From positions 390,710-454,709 of the forward strand of contig CAMFKI010000002.1 of assembly GCA_945957365.1 (NCBI GenBank): a stretch of DNA of 64,000 nucleotides, in the 5' to 3' direction. The notes under the pieces were generated by a model, which worked only from the letters and a program-made list of their open reading frames with translations, did not search any database and had not been told where the DNA came from. This DNA is from an uncultured Alphaproteobacteria bacterium. GTDB taxonomy: Bacteria; Pseudomonadota; Alphaproteobacteria; Rhizobiales; Aestuariivirgaceae. This document shows, in pieces, positions 16,306 to 25,243 of the stretch. The position numbers and the translations under genes were made by a program. Numbering within the stretch: the stretch's first letter is position 1; each line of letters opens with the position of its first letter.

Positions 16306-17622
16306 ATGTCCTTCACGTCCAAATTGCGGAGCTTTGCCCTCGCCACGGCGCTGGCCCTATCAGTGGCCACGCCGGCAGCCTGGGCCGACGAGCAATACTT
16401 CCCGCTGCAGAGCTATCGCGTCGGGCCCTACGCAGCCGGCGGCACCGGCTTCTTCGGCGGCTTCATCGACTACCTGAACCTCGTCAACATCCGGGACGGC
16501 GGCGTCAACGGCGTCAAGCTCACCTGGGACGAATGCGAAACCCAGTATGAAGTGGAGCGCGGCGTCGAATGCTACGAACGCCAGAAGACGGCCAAGAATG
16601 TCGCGGCCTTCAACCCCCTGAGCCTGGGCATCCAGATCGCGCTTCTCGAGCGTGCGACGGCCGACAAGATCCCGGTGATCACCATCGACCACGGCATGAC
16701 GGCGACCTCCGACGGCCGAGTCTTTCCCTACTTCTTCCCCCTGCTCATGAACCCTCCGAGCGAGACCTCTGCCATCATCAACTACATAGGCCAGCGCGAG
16801 GGCGGACTCGACAAGCTCAAGGGCAAGAAGGTCGTCGTCCTCTATCACGGGTCGCCCTATGGCAAGGAAACCATCCCGATCTATGAGCTTCTGGCGGAGA
16901 AGTACGGCTTCGAGCTTCAGCAGATCGAGGTGCCCCATCCCGGCAGCGACCAGCAGTCCCAGTGGCTGACCATCCGCCGGCTCAAGCCCGACTACGTCGT
17001 CCTCAGGGGCTGGGGCGTCATGAATCCGGTGGCGATCAAGTCCGCGCAGAAGGTCGGCTTCCCCGTCGATCACCTCATCGGAAACGTCTGGTCGAACTCC
17101 GAGGAGGACGTGATCCCGGCAGGCAGTGCGGCGAAGGGATACATCTCGCTGATCACGCAGCCATCCGGCACCGAATTCCCGGTCGTGCAGGAGATCATCA
17201 AGACCCTCTACGACAAGAACCTCGGCAACCTCGAGGACAAGAAGCGGATCGGCAGCGTTTATCACAACCTCGGAATCGTGAACGGCATCCTGAACGTCGA
17301 GGCGATCCGCACCGCGCAGGAGAAGTTCGGCAACCGCGCGCTGACGGGCGAGGAAGTCCAGTGGGGCTTCGAGCACCTGAACCTCGACGAGGCGAAGATC
17401 GCCAAGCTGGGCGGAGCGGGACTTCTGCAGCAGATCCACGTCACCTGTGCCGACCACGAGGGCCAGGGCTCCGTGAAGTTCCAGCAGTGGGATGGGGAGA
17501 AATGGAACCTCGTGAGTGACTGGATCAAGCCGGACCGTGAGCTCCTGCGTCCCGTCATCGAGGCTGCAGCGGCCAAGTACGCCGCGGAAAAGAACATCAC
17601 GCCGCGCACCTGTGCGGAGTGA
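16306..17622 (+). CDS. Periplasmic substrate-binding protein, LivJ/Leu-Ile-Val type
   Basis: Type-1 periplasmic binding protein of 438 aa with a Sec signal peptide (about residues 1-28, ending TPAAWA-DE). The mature part shows the expected two-lobe pattern: AAGGTGFFGGFIDYLNLVN, a cysteine pair 13 residues apart (CETQYEVERGVEC) probably forming a disulfide, NPLSLGIQIALLERA, KKVVVLYHGSPYGKE and IGNVWSNSEED. It lies 49 bp after LivM, directly before a flavin monooxygenase gene. Its ligand defines the importer; context suggests an organosulfur compound, but this is inference. Confidence 0.9.
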   Translation: MSFTSKLRSFALATALALSVATPAAWADEQYFPLQSYRVGPYAAGGTGFFGGFIDYLNLVNIRDGGVNGVKLTWDECETQYEVERGVECYERQKTAKNVAAFNPLSLGIQIALLERATADKIPVITIDHGMTATSDGRVFPYFFPLLMNPPSETSAIINYIGQREGGLDKLKGKKVVVLYHGSPYGKETIPIYELLAEKYGFELQQIEVPHPGSDQQSQWLTIRRLKPDYVVLRGWGVMNPVAIKSAQKVGFPVDHLIGNVWSNSEEDVIPAGSAAKGYISLITQPSGTEFPVVQEIIKTLYDKNLGNLEDKKRIGSVYHNLGIVNGILNVEAIRTAQEKFGNRALTGEEVQWGFEHLNLDEAKIAKLGGAGLLQQIHVTCADHEGQGSVKFQQWDGEKWNLVSDWIKPDRELLRPVIEAAAAKYAAEKNITPRTCAE

Positions 17623-17632
17623 GGTGATCCTG

Positions 17633-18952
17633 ATGACGAAGAAGAAGACTCACCTTCTGGGGTTCATGCAGAATGGCTTCAACAGCCACGCCACAGGAAT
17701 GTGGCGCCACCCGCGGGACAAGGTGAACTGGGATTATGGCAAGTACGACTACTGGCAGCACATCGCCAAGGTTCTGGAGCGGGGCCTGTTCGACGCATTC
17801 TTCATCGCGGATCAGCTGGCCCCGTACTCGACCTACAAGCAGTCATCCGACGACAGTGTCAGATATGCCGTGCAGTTCCCGTGCAACGAACCGTCGACCA
17901 TCGTCCCGGCAATCGCTGCCGCCACGACCCACCTCGGCATCGGCGTCACACTCTCGACGGCCTTCGAGCACCCCTATTCGATGGCTCGGAGGCTCTCCAG
18001 CCTCGACTACCAGTCGGGTGGCCGCATCGCCTGGAACATCGTCAATTCGTTCTCTCACGGCGAATGGAATGCCTATGGCGTGGATGGCCGCGAGAGGGGC
18101 GACCGGTACGAACGCCTCGAGGAGTACATGGAGGTCTGCTACCAGCTCTGGGACTCCTGGGAGGAGGGTGCGGTCATCGCCGACAAGGCCTCCGGGACCT
18201 ATGGCGACCCCGCGAGGATCAGGGAAGTCGACCACCAGGGAAAGTACTTCAGGTGCAAGGGGCGCCACTTCGTTCCGCCCTCGCCCCAGGGAAGACCCAT
18301 TCTCTGGCAGGCCGGTTCCTCCGACCGCGGCCGCGACTTCGCCGCGAAGCATGCGGAGGCTATTTTCTCCGTGCAGCCCACGCTCAATCGCATGAAGGAA
18401 TACACCAGCGACCTGCAGAACCGATCCGTCAACCGATTCAAGCGCAAGCCCAACGAAGTGAAGCGGATCTTTGGCCTGCAGACGATCGTCGGCGAAAGCC
18501 GGGCGGAGGCCGAGGACAAGTTCGAGAGGATCAAGGAGTGCATTCCACTGGAGGGCGCTCTCGCCTGGATTTCAGGCCATTTCGGTCTCGATTTCTCGAA
18601 GTACGGGCTCGATGAGAATGTTTCGAACATCGAGGTGCCCGGCATTCAGGGCCTGTTCGAGTCGATCCTCTACGCCAAGGACGGTGCTCCGGTGACCGTG
18701 AGGGAAGCCGCCCTGATCTATTCCCAGAGCATGGGAATGCCGGTGGCCCTCGGTACGGCGAAGGACATCGTCGACCAGATGGAAGTCTATCTCGACGAGG
18801 GAGGCGCAGACGGTTTCATGCTGCTCACCACCTTCACGCCCGGCTGCTACGAGGAGTTCGTCGATTGGGTGGTGCCGGAGCTGCAGCGCCGCGGACGCTA
18901 CCGTGAGCGCTATTCCGGAACCACGCTGCGCGAGCATCTCTCGGAATATTGA
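17633..18952 (+). CDS. LLM-class FMN-dependent monooxygenase, DszA/NtaA/SnaA family
   Basis: FMNH2-dependent oxygenase of the luciferase superfamily, 439 aa, resembling DszA (dibenzothiophene-sulfone monooxygenase) and NtaA. Matching features are MWRHPRDKVNWDYGKYDYWQ, HIAKVLERGLFDAFFIADQL, GGRIAWNIVNSFSHGEWNAYG, SPQGRPILWQAGSSDRGRDFA and the C-terminal GGADGFMLLTTFTPGCYEEF. I start it at the ATG at 17633, 10 bp after the binding-protein stop, with a GAGGTG site; the longer open frame is a shadow. It sits inside the importer operon and probably acts on the imported compound. Exact substrate unknown. Confidence 0.88.
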   Translation: MTKKKTHLLGFMQNGFNSHATGMWRHPRDKVNWDYGKYDYWQHIAKVLERGLFDAFFIADQLAPYSTYKQSSDDSVRYAVQFPCNEPSTIVPAIAAATTHLGIGVTLSTAFEHPYSMARRLSSLDYQSGGRIAWNIVNSFSHGEWNAYGVDGRERGDRYERLEEYMEVCYQLWDSWEEGAVIADKASGTYGDPARIREVDHQGKYFRCKGRHFVPPSPQGRPILWQAGSSDRGRDFAAKHAEAIFSVQPTLNRMKEYTSDLQNRSVNRFKRKPNEVKRIFGLQTIVGESRAEAEDKFERIKECIPLEGALAWISGHFGLDFSKYGLDENVSNIEVPGIQGLFESILYAKDGAPVTVREAALIYSQSMGMPVALGTAKDIVDQMEVYLDEGGADGFMLLTTFTPGCYEEFVDWVVPELQRRGRYRERYSGTTLREHLSEY

Positions 18953-18990
18953 CGAGGCTGGCACAGACCCGCAACCCCAAGGAGCAAGCC

Positions 18991-19767
18991 ATGAGCATCA
19001 CGAGACCCCTCTTGCAGGTGGACGGCGTCGAGGCCGTCTACAACCGATCGATCGTGGCCCTCCACGGCGTCGACCTGCGGCTCGAAGCCGGGAAAATCCT
19101 CGCCCTGCTGGGCGCAAATGGTGCAGGCAAGTCGACGACCCTCAAGGCCGTGTCCAACCTGCTTCCTGCCGAAAGGGGGCAGGTGACCTCCGGAAGGATC
19201 GTGTTCGACGGACTTGATGCCGTCCAGACCAGGACCTCCGATCTCGTGCGCTCCGGACTCGTTCAGGTGCTCGAAGGGCGGCACTGCTTCCGTTCGCTGT
19301 CCATAGAGGAAAACCTGATCTGCGGCGGCCTGGGGCGGTCGAGTTCGCGCGGAGAGGTCAATGCCGATCTCGAGCGCATCTACGGCTATTTCCCGCGTCT
19401 GCGCGAGAAGCGGAAGACCCATGCCGGGCTCACCTCGGGCGGCGAGCAGCAGATGACGGCGATCGGCCGCGCACTCATGTCGCGCCCGCGCCTCCTGGTG
19501 CTCGACGAGCCGTCGATGGGGCTCGCACCGCTCGTCGTCGAGAACATCTTCTCCACGCTCAAGCGCCTCAACCGCGAGGAGGGGCTCAGCATCCTCGTCG
19601 CCGAGCAGAACTCCACCGTGGCGCTGCGTTACGCTGACGAGGCCACGGTGCTGGAGAACGGGCGCGCCGTGCTGTCAGGCAGTGCGGTGGAACTCCGTGA
19701 GCGCGACGACATCAAGGCCTTCTACCTCGGCCAGGGCGCCAGGGCGCCCGGCCGGGCTGCGGCCTGA
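18991..19767 (+). CDS. ABC transporter ATPase, LivF type
   Basis: Second ATPase of the branched-chain-type importer, 258 aa. Walker A is LLGANGAGKSTTLKAV, followed by LVQVLEGRHCFRSLSIEENL, signature LTSGGEQQMTAIGRALMSRP and Walker B LLVLDEPSMGLAPLVVENIF, all diagnostic of LivF. The ATG at 18991 has a GGAG site; the in-frame extension to 18949 overlaps the previous gene and lacks support. It is separated from the rest of the transporter genes by the DszA/NtaA-like oxygenase. Confidence 0.92.
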   Translation: MSITRPLLQVDGVEAVYNRSIVALHGVDLRLEAGKILALLGANGAGKSTTLKAVSNLLPAERGQVTSGRIVFDGLDAVQTRTSDLVRSGLVQVLEGRHCFRSLSIEENLICGGLGRSSSRGEVNADLERIYGYFPRLREKRKTHAGLTSGGEQQMTAIGRALMSRPRLLVLDEPSMGLAPLVVENIFSTLKRLNREEGLSILVAEQNSTVALRYADEATVLENGRAVLSGSAVELRERDDIKAFYLGQGARAPGRAAA

Positions 19768-19802
19768 CCCATACCTCAACAGGCAGTGAAAGGATGATCC
19801 TC

Positions 19803-21062
19803 ATGACCGTTGCTCTTGCAGAACGCGCCAAGGCCGAGGCCGAGGTGAAAGCCGCCGTTCCGGCTGTGCCGCGCCCGGCGAAGCCCGCGCATATCGTCGC
19901 CAGCGACGAGGAGGCGATCGCCGTCGCCAGCGAACTCGCGAAGAAGCTCGTCAAGGGCGCCTCCGAGCGTGACCGCACCCGGACGCGGCCAGTTGCCGAA
20001 CTCGATCTCTTCTCGCAGAGCGGCCTGTGGTCGATCAATGTACCCAAAGCCTTCGGTGGACCCGAAGTATCCTACGTGACGCTCGGCAAGGTGATCGAGA
20101 TCATCTCGGCGGCTGATCCCTCGATCGGGCAGATCCCGCAGAACCACCTGGGCGTCGTGGCGGCGATCCGCACTGTGTCGTCGCCCGAGCAGCAGAAGCT
20201 CCTGTTCGCAGAGGTGCTGAAGGGCACGCGTTTCGGCAACGCCTTCTCGGAATTCGGCAGCAAGCGCGCCGTCGACTTCGAGACAAAATTCACGGATGCC
20301 GGTGACCATGTGATCGTCAACGGCCGTAAATTCTATTCGACGGGCGCGCTGCTGGCCCATCTCGTGCCCATCGTCGCACTCGATGACCAGGGCCGCGCCT
20401 GGTATGCCATTGCCGAGCGCGATGCGCCGGGACTGACCGTCATCGACGACTGGTCGAGCTTCGGCCAGCGCACGACGTCCAGCGGCACGGTGATCCTCGA
20501 CAACGTCAAGGTGCCGAAGACCCACCTCGTACCGGGCTACAAGGGTTATGACCACCCGACGGCCGACGGCGCCATCTTCCAGATCATCCAGGTGGCGGTC
20601 GATACCGGCATCGCCAGGGCGGCGATCGACGACACCATCGACTTCGTGCGCACCAGGGCGCGGAGCTGGGTCGATTCGGGTCTCGATCACGCCTGGCAGG
20701 ACCCCTATACGATCCAGGCCGTCGGCACGTTGAAGCTCAGGCTGCATGCCGCCCAGGCATTGCTCGAGAAGGCGGGGCTCGCCGTCGACAGGGCGGTGGC
20801 CGCGCCTTCGGAGAAGAGCGTCGCGGCGGCGCAGATCGCGGTCGCCGAAGCCAAGGTCTTGTCGACCGAGATCGCCATCGAGGCCACCAACAAGCTCTTC
20901 GAACTGGCCGGCACGCGCTCAACGTTGGCCGAGCACAATCTCGACCGCCACTGGCGCAATGCCCGCACCCATACGCTGCATGATCCGGTGCGCTGGAAAT
21001 ATGCGATCCTCGGCAACTACTTCCTCAACGGCGTCAATCCGCCGCTGCACGCCTGGAGCTGA
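19803..21062 (+). CDS. sfnB: SfnB-family sulfur acquisition oxidoreductase (acyl-CoA dehydrogenase fold)
   Basis: Flavoprotein of 419 aa with the acyl-CoA dehydrogenase fold. Family features are LFSQSGLWSINVPKAFGG, IISAADPSIGQIPQNHLGVV, KFYSTGALLAHLVPIVALDD and the C-terminal LDRHWRNARTHTLHDPVRWK. The last is seen in SfnB, DszC and related FMNH2-dependent sulfur-compound oxygenases rather than true acyl-CoA dehydrogenases. I chose the ATG at 19803 because the AAAGG site sits 9 nt upstream; an ATG at 19794 overlaps that site. Probably acts with FMNH2 from the reductase at 11677 on sulfoxides, sulfones or sulfinates. Confidence 0.85.
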   Translation: MTVALAERAKAEAEVKAAVPAVPRPAKPAHIVASDEEAIAVASELAKKLVKGASERDRTRTRPVAELDLFSQSGLWSINVPKAFGGPEVSYVTLGKVIEIISAADPSIGQIPQNHLGVVAAIRTVSSPEQQKLLFAEVLKGTRFGNAFSEFGSKRAVDFETKFTDAGDHVIVNGRKFYSTGALLAHLVPIVALDDQGRAWYAIAERDAPGLTVIDDWSSFGQRTTSSGTVILDNVKVPKTHLVPGYKGYDHPTADGAIFQIIQVAVDTGIARAAIDDTIDFVRTRARSWVDSGLDHAWQDPYTIQAVGTLKLRLHAAQALLEKAGLAVDRAVAAPSEKSVAAAQIAVAEAKVLSTEIAIEATNKLFELAGTRSTLAEHNLDRHWRNARTHTLHDPVRWKYAILGNYFLNGVNPPLHAWS

Positions 21063-21065
21063 GGC

Positions 21066-22502
21066 ATGCCGAAGGAGGGCCACGTGCCGGTCGTCGCGAT
21101 CATCGGGGGCGGCTTCACAGGAGCCGCCATCGCCCGCGAACTCGACCGGCGACTGCCGTTGCCCGCGCTGGCGCACGTCGTGGTGATCGAGCCCCGCGCC
21201 GCGCTGGGTGCGGGGCTCGCCTACGCGACCGACGATCCGGCCTGCCGCATCAACGTGCCGTCGAGCAAGATGAGCATCGATCCCAGTGAGCCGAACCAGT
21301 TCGAGGAGTGGCTGATCCGCAGCGGCGAGGCAGCGGCCGACCCGCAGTCGCTGTTACCCGATGGCCGCCGCTTCCCGCGCCGGGCGGCCTTCGGGCGCTA
21401 CATCGCGGAGGCCCTCGCACCCGCACTCGCCGCCGGGCGTATCGTCCATCGCCGTGCACGGGCGACACGCGTGGATCTGAACGGGCGCGGCTATCGCGTG
21501 CAGCTCAGCGACCGGTCCACCCTTGATGCAGACGTTCTGGTGATCGCCACCACCCATCCCGCCCCAGCCGTTCCTCCGGTCTTTGCCGCGGCCCTCGGGG
21601 GCGATCCGCGTCTCATCACCGATGCAACGCAGCACGGTGCGCTCGATTCCGTCGCGACGGACGAGCGCGTTCTCGTGGTCGGCACGGGCCTCACCATGGC
21701 CGACGTGGTGGCCTCGCTCGATGCCGCCGGCCATCGCGGGCCCATCATCGCGTTTTCGCGGCGTGGCCAGCTCCCGGCGTCGCACCCAAGCGTCATCGTG
21801 GAGGCCTTCGGGGATTTCAAGCAGGTGGCCTCGACAACGGCGTCAGCACTTGTCCGCCGAATACGCGCCGCCGTGCGCGAGGCGGACCGGCAAGGCATCC
21901 CGCCGCAGGCTGTCTTCGATACGCTGCGCGCGCAGGGCCGCGCCATCTGGCGGGCACTGCCGTCATCCGAACGCCGCCGCACGGTGCGGCATCTCCGCGT
22001 GTTCTGGGATGCGCGCCGCTTCCGCATCGCCCCGCAAGTGCATGACGTTCTGGAAGCGCGGAGGCGAAGGAACCTGTTCCGCGTACTCGCCGGTCGGGTC
22101 CTCGAGGTGAGGGCCCGGGGCGGTGACATCAAGGTGAGCATCGCAACAAGGTCAGGGCGTGGCCTTCATCATCTCGCGGTCGACCGCGTGATCATTGCCA
22201 CCGGGCCTGCACATGGCAGCTTGCTGGAGAACGTGCCCTATCTTGCCTCGCTCGCCGAGGCCGGGCTGGTGAAACCCGACGAGGTCGGCCTCGGACTTGC
22301 CACAGGGCTCCAAGGTGGCGCCATCGGGCGCGACGGCAGCGAACGCGACACGCTGCTGATCGGAGGTCCGCTGGCACGCGGCACCTTCGGCGAGCTGATG
22401 GGACTTCCCGAGGTCGCGCAATACGCCGTCGATCTCGCGCAACGCATCGCCCGCGTCATCGAAATTCGCCGGCAGAACCATGACACGCGGCTCAGTGCCT
22501 GA
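21066..22502 (+). CDS. FAD/NAD(P)-binding protein (YdhS/HpaN-like)
   Basis: A 478-aa flavoprotein with two dinucleotide-binding folds: VVAIIGGGFTGAAIARELDR at the N-terminus (FAD) and VLVVGTGLTMADVVASLDAA near residue 200. Family blocks are CRINVPSSKMSIDP, GRRFPRRAAFGRYIAE, PIIAFSRRGQLPASH and ATGPAHGSLLENVPYL. It follows sfnB by 3 bp. Such FAD proteins are common in sulfonate and sulfone clusters, but their reaction is not settled. A shortened paralogue is encoded at 10473-11588. Confidence 0.82.
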   Translation: MPKEGHVPVVAIIGGGFTGAAIARELDRRLPLPALAHVVVIEPRAALGAGLAYATDDPACRINVPSSKMSIDPSEPNQFEEWLIRSGEAAADPQSLLPDGRRFPRRAAFGRYIAEALAPALAAGRIVHRRARATRVDLNGRGYRVQLSDRSTLDADVLVIATTHPAPAVPPVFAAALGGDPRLITDATQHGALDSVATDERVLVVGTGLTMADVVASLDAAGHRGPIIAFSRRGQLPASHPSVIVEAFGDFKQVASTTASALVRRIRAAVREADRQGIPPQAVFDTLRAQGRAIWRALPSSERRRTVRHLRVFWDARRFRIAPQVHDVLEARRRRNLFRVLAGRVLEVRARGGDIKVSIATRSGRGLHHLAVDRVIIATGPAHGSLLENVPYLASLAEAGLVKPDEVGLGLATGLQGGAIGRDGSERDTLLIGGPLARGTFGELMGLPEVAQYAVDLAQRIARVIEIRRQNHDTRLSA

Positions 22503-22529
22503 CTGTGCCATGACGGAAAGGACAATCAC

Positions 22530-23666
22530 GTGAGCCCCGACATCTTCTGGTTCCTGCCCACCTCGGGCGATACCCGCTATCTCGGAACCTCCGATTTCGG
22601 CCGCGCGCCGGACAATGACTATATCCAGCAGATTGCCGTGGCGGCGGACCGTCTGGGCTATGACGGCCTGTTGATCCCCACCGGCGCCAGCTGCCTCGAT
22701 CCCTGGGTGACCGCGGCGAGCCTCGTGCCGGTCACCCGCCGCATCAAATTGCTCGTGGCGCTGCGCACCTCGCTGATGGGGCCGACCGCCTCGGCGCGCC
22801 AGGCGGCAACGCTCGACCGCGCGCTCGGCGGCCGCCTGCTGCTCAATGTCGTCCCCGGCGGCGACGCGACCGAGCTCGCCGCCGACGGCATCTTCCAGTC
22901 CCACGACGAGCGCTATGCGGCAGCCGACGAGTTTCTCACAGTGTGGCGCCGCATCCTGTCGGGCGAGACGGTGGATTTCGAAGGCCGACACGTCCGCGTG
23001 CAGGGCGCGCGCAATTTTCATGAGGCCGTGCAGAAGCCCTATCCGCCGCTCTACTTCGGCGGATCGTCACCAGCCGCACATGACCTCGCGGCGCAGCACG
23101 TCGATGCCTATCTCAGCTGGGGCGAACCGCCGGCGGCCGTCGCCGAGAAGATCGCCGACGTGCGCGCGCGTGCCGCAAGGCTCGGTCGCAGCCTGCGCAT
23201 CGGTGTGCGCCTGCATGTCATTGTCCGCGAGACCGAAGCGGAAGCCTGGGCCGAGGCTGACCGTCTGATCAGCAAGCTCACCGACGAGGACATTGCCCGC
23301 GCCCAGACGCAATATGCAAAGATGGATTCCGTGGGGCAGCGCCGCATGGCGCAACTCCATGGCGGCCGCCGCGACCAGCTCGAGATTGCACCCAATCTCT
23401 GGGCCGGCATCGGCCTGGTTCGTGGTGGCGCCGGCACCGCTCTGGTGGGAGACGCCAGGACGGTCGTGGAGCGTCTCGAGGAATACATGTCGGTGGGTGC
23501 GGATACCTTCGTGCTCTCCGGCTATCCTCACCTCGAAGAGGCCTACCGCTTCGCCGAGCTGGCCTTCCCGTTGCTCGGCAAGCGCGCCGTCACGCTGCAT
23601 GACCGTGCCCAGACCGGCGGCGCCTTCGACATCCGCGCCACCTCGCGCAGCGCTGCTGCGAGTTGA
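22530..23666 (+). CDS. ssuD: FMNH2-dependent alkanesulfonate monooxygenase (SsuD)
   Basis: Luciferase-superfamily monooxygenase of 378 aa, the usual SsuD length. It cleaves sulfite from alkanesulfonates using FMNH2 and oxygen. Diagnostic parts are [17 protein letters not shown] at the start, [59 protein letters not shown] and [20 protein letters not shown] C-terminal sequence. The start is GTG at 22530, with GGAAAGGA 7-9 nt upstream. No SsuABC transporter lies next to it; the LivFGHM-type importer may serve instead. Confidence 0.92.
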   Translation: MSPDIFWFLPTSGDTRYLGTSDFGRAPDNDYIQQIAVAADRLGYDGLLIPTGASCLDPWVTAASLVPVTRRIKLLVALRTSLMGPTASARQAATLDRALGGRLLLNVVPGGDATELAADGIFQSHDERYAAADEFLTVWRRILSGETVDFEGRHVRVQGARNFHEAVQKPYPPLYFGGSSPAAHDLAAQHVDAYLSWGEPPAAVAEKIADVRARAARLGRSLRIGVRLHVIVRETEAEAWAEADRLISKLTDEDIARAQTQYAKMDSVGQRRMAQLHGGRRDQLEIAPNLWAGIGLVRGGAGTALVGDARTVVERLEEYMSVGADTFVLSGYPHLEEAYRFAELAFPLLGKRAVTLHDRAQTGGAFDIRATSRSAAAS

Positions 23667-23699
23667 GCAAGTCCATCCCCCATCTTGCTAGGAGCTTAC

Positions 23700-24548
23700 A
23701 TGCCGCCTGTCATCGACATGCGCTGCCGCCCCGCCTTCCTGCATGACTTTTTCGGCCGAACGCCGGGAACGCCGGACTACGAGACGGTGAAGTGGCTGAA
23801 CCGCCGCGTGGGCACGCGCGGAGACGTGGAACACTTCGCACGATCAGCCACGCCGCAGGGCTTTTTGTCCGTGGTGCGCGAGGCGCGTCTGACGCATGCG
23901 GTTGTCGTCGGGCGGCATACGCCCACGCAGCATCTTCCCAACGATGAGATCGCGGCCATCGTCTCCGCCGATCCGGCTTTCCTCGGCATTGGCGCCGTTG
24001 ACCCCCTGATCCAGGGTGCGAAAGACGCGATTGCGGAGGCGGAACGGGCCATCACCGTGCTTGGACTGAAGGGCATCGACCTGGAGCCCGGCTTCGCTTC
24101 GCCGCCGCGCCATGTCGACGACTTTGCATATTTCCCCGTGTACGAGTTTCTCATGGAGAAGGGCATCCCCGTTTTCCTGATGAGCGGGCCAACCACGCCA
24201 AACCCGCGCTACAACGATCCCGCCGCTCTCGGCAATCTCGCGCGCCAGTTTCCGCGGCTTAAGATCGCCGTCTATCATGGCTTCTGGCCCAATGTTCAGG
24301 AAGCGCTCGGCGTCGCCTTCCGGCACGAGAACGTGAACCTCATTCCGGATATGTATCTTTTCCAGGTCGGCAGCCAAGCCTATGCCGAAGCGGCAAACAG
24401 CTTTCTCCGCGACCAGCTGCTGTTCGGATCATCCTATCCCTTCAGACCGATCGGCCAGTCGATCGAGGATGCGGGGAAGTGCGGTTTCAAGGATGAGGCT
24501 CTTCCGCCTTTCTTCCATGACAATGCGGCGCGACTGCTCGGCCTTTGA
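23700..24548 (+). CDS. Amidohydrolase-family (TIM-barrel) hydrolase
   Basis: A 282-aa protein of the amidohydrolase_2 type. Recognisable features are VIDMRCRPAFL at the N-terminus, HAVVVGRHTP, GAVDPLIQG, a DLEPGF segment in the middle, KIAVYHGFWPN, and the C-terminal LLFGSSYPFRPI with FFHDNAARLLGL, which is the usual end of the family. The N-terminal HxH metal motif is DMR instead, so metal binding may differ. The ATG at 23700 has a GGAG site 5 nt upstream. It closes the sulfur operon; related hydrolases occur at the end of several SfnB/SsuD-type clusters. Substrate unknown. Confidence 0.75.
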   Translation: MPPVIDMRCRPAFLHDFFGRTPGTPDYETVKWLNRRVGTRGDVEHFARSATPQGFLSVVREARLTHAVVVGRHTPTQHLPNDEIAAIVSADPAFLGIGAVDPLIQGAKDAIAEAERAITVLGLKGIDLEPGFASPPRHVDDFAYFPVYEFLMEKGIPVFLMSGPTTPNPRYNDPAALGNLARQFPRLKIAVYHGFWPNVQEALGVAFRHENVNLIPDMYLFQVGSQAYAEAANSFLRDQLLFGSSYPFRPIGQSIEDAGKCGFKDEALPPFFHDNAARLLGL

Positions 24549-24786
24549 TCCATGATGTTGACCGGGCAACTCTGAGCCGCGGTGCTTCCGTCGTCGGATT
24601 GATTGAGTTGGAGATGGCCAGTGGTTGTGCGTGTGTCGCTGCTGAAATCCCATTCAGGGGTTCGCGTGTCGGCGAAGTCCTGCACGAACACAGTGACAAC
24701 AGCGATGGCGCCCTCCAGAGGGATGCGGCCTCTGGGGCGGTCGGTGTGATCGTCATGTACGATCAGATAGCGAAACTTTTGATAGA

Positions 24787-25107
24787 ATGGTTCTCCTGTA
24801 TGGGACTTCCCTCAACTCGTCCAGCTTGTGCCCCGGAGCCTGCTGCGCCCAATATGGCACGACCATGCCGCCTTTCGCGCACGGCTGGCGAGGAAGTCGG
24901 CATGTGGAGATCGCCTATGAGGACGTGTCGAGCGGCCCACAGGAGGAGACGGCGAAGGGCCTCGCCTTCCTCGGGCATGCGCGGGAGCCCTTGCAGACCA
25001 GCCTGAGATCAAGCGATCCGCAACCCCTCTCGGCCTTCCTCACCAATTTCTCGAAAGCCCGTGACACGCTCGCGAATACGGAATTCGCAGGGATGTGTTC
25101 GGCGTGA
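24787..25107 (+). pseudogene. Possible sulfotransferase remnant (C-terminal end only)
   Basis: The 695-bp gap after the sulfur operon holds no intact gene. Within it a 106-codon frame ends with VEIAYEDVSSGPQEETAKGL, AFLG and, further on, LTNFSKARDTLANTEFAGM. This resembles the C-terminal end of the sulfotransferase family (RYEDL...FLGL...ITNY..). The upstream catalytic part, with the PAPS-binding loop, is absent, and the sequence before about 24880 does not look homologous. I read it as a degraded fragment next to the biosynthetic operon. Confidence 0.4.
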
Positions 25108-25144
25108 CGGCCTGCGCACTCAGATTTGCCAGACCTCAATTCGA

Positions 25145-25174
25145 TTGTGACGGCCGCCGCTGGATGGCTATAAT
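25145..25174 (+). promoter_or_regulatory. Candidate sigma-70 promoter of the ATP-grasp operon
   Basis: TTGTGA (25145-25150) and a perfect TATAAT (25169-25174) are 18 bp apart. Transcription would start near 25181, giving an untranslated leader of about 60 nt. It is the best promoter-like sequence in the gap before this operon. Confidence 0.55.
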
Positions 25175-25243
25175 GCGTGTCACCGGAGGGGTGAAAGGCC
25201 TCGATCTGTTCAGAAGAGATGACCCATACAGATCCGATCGGCG

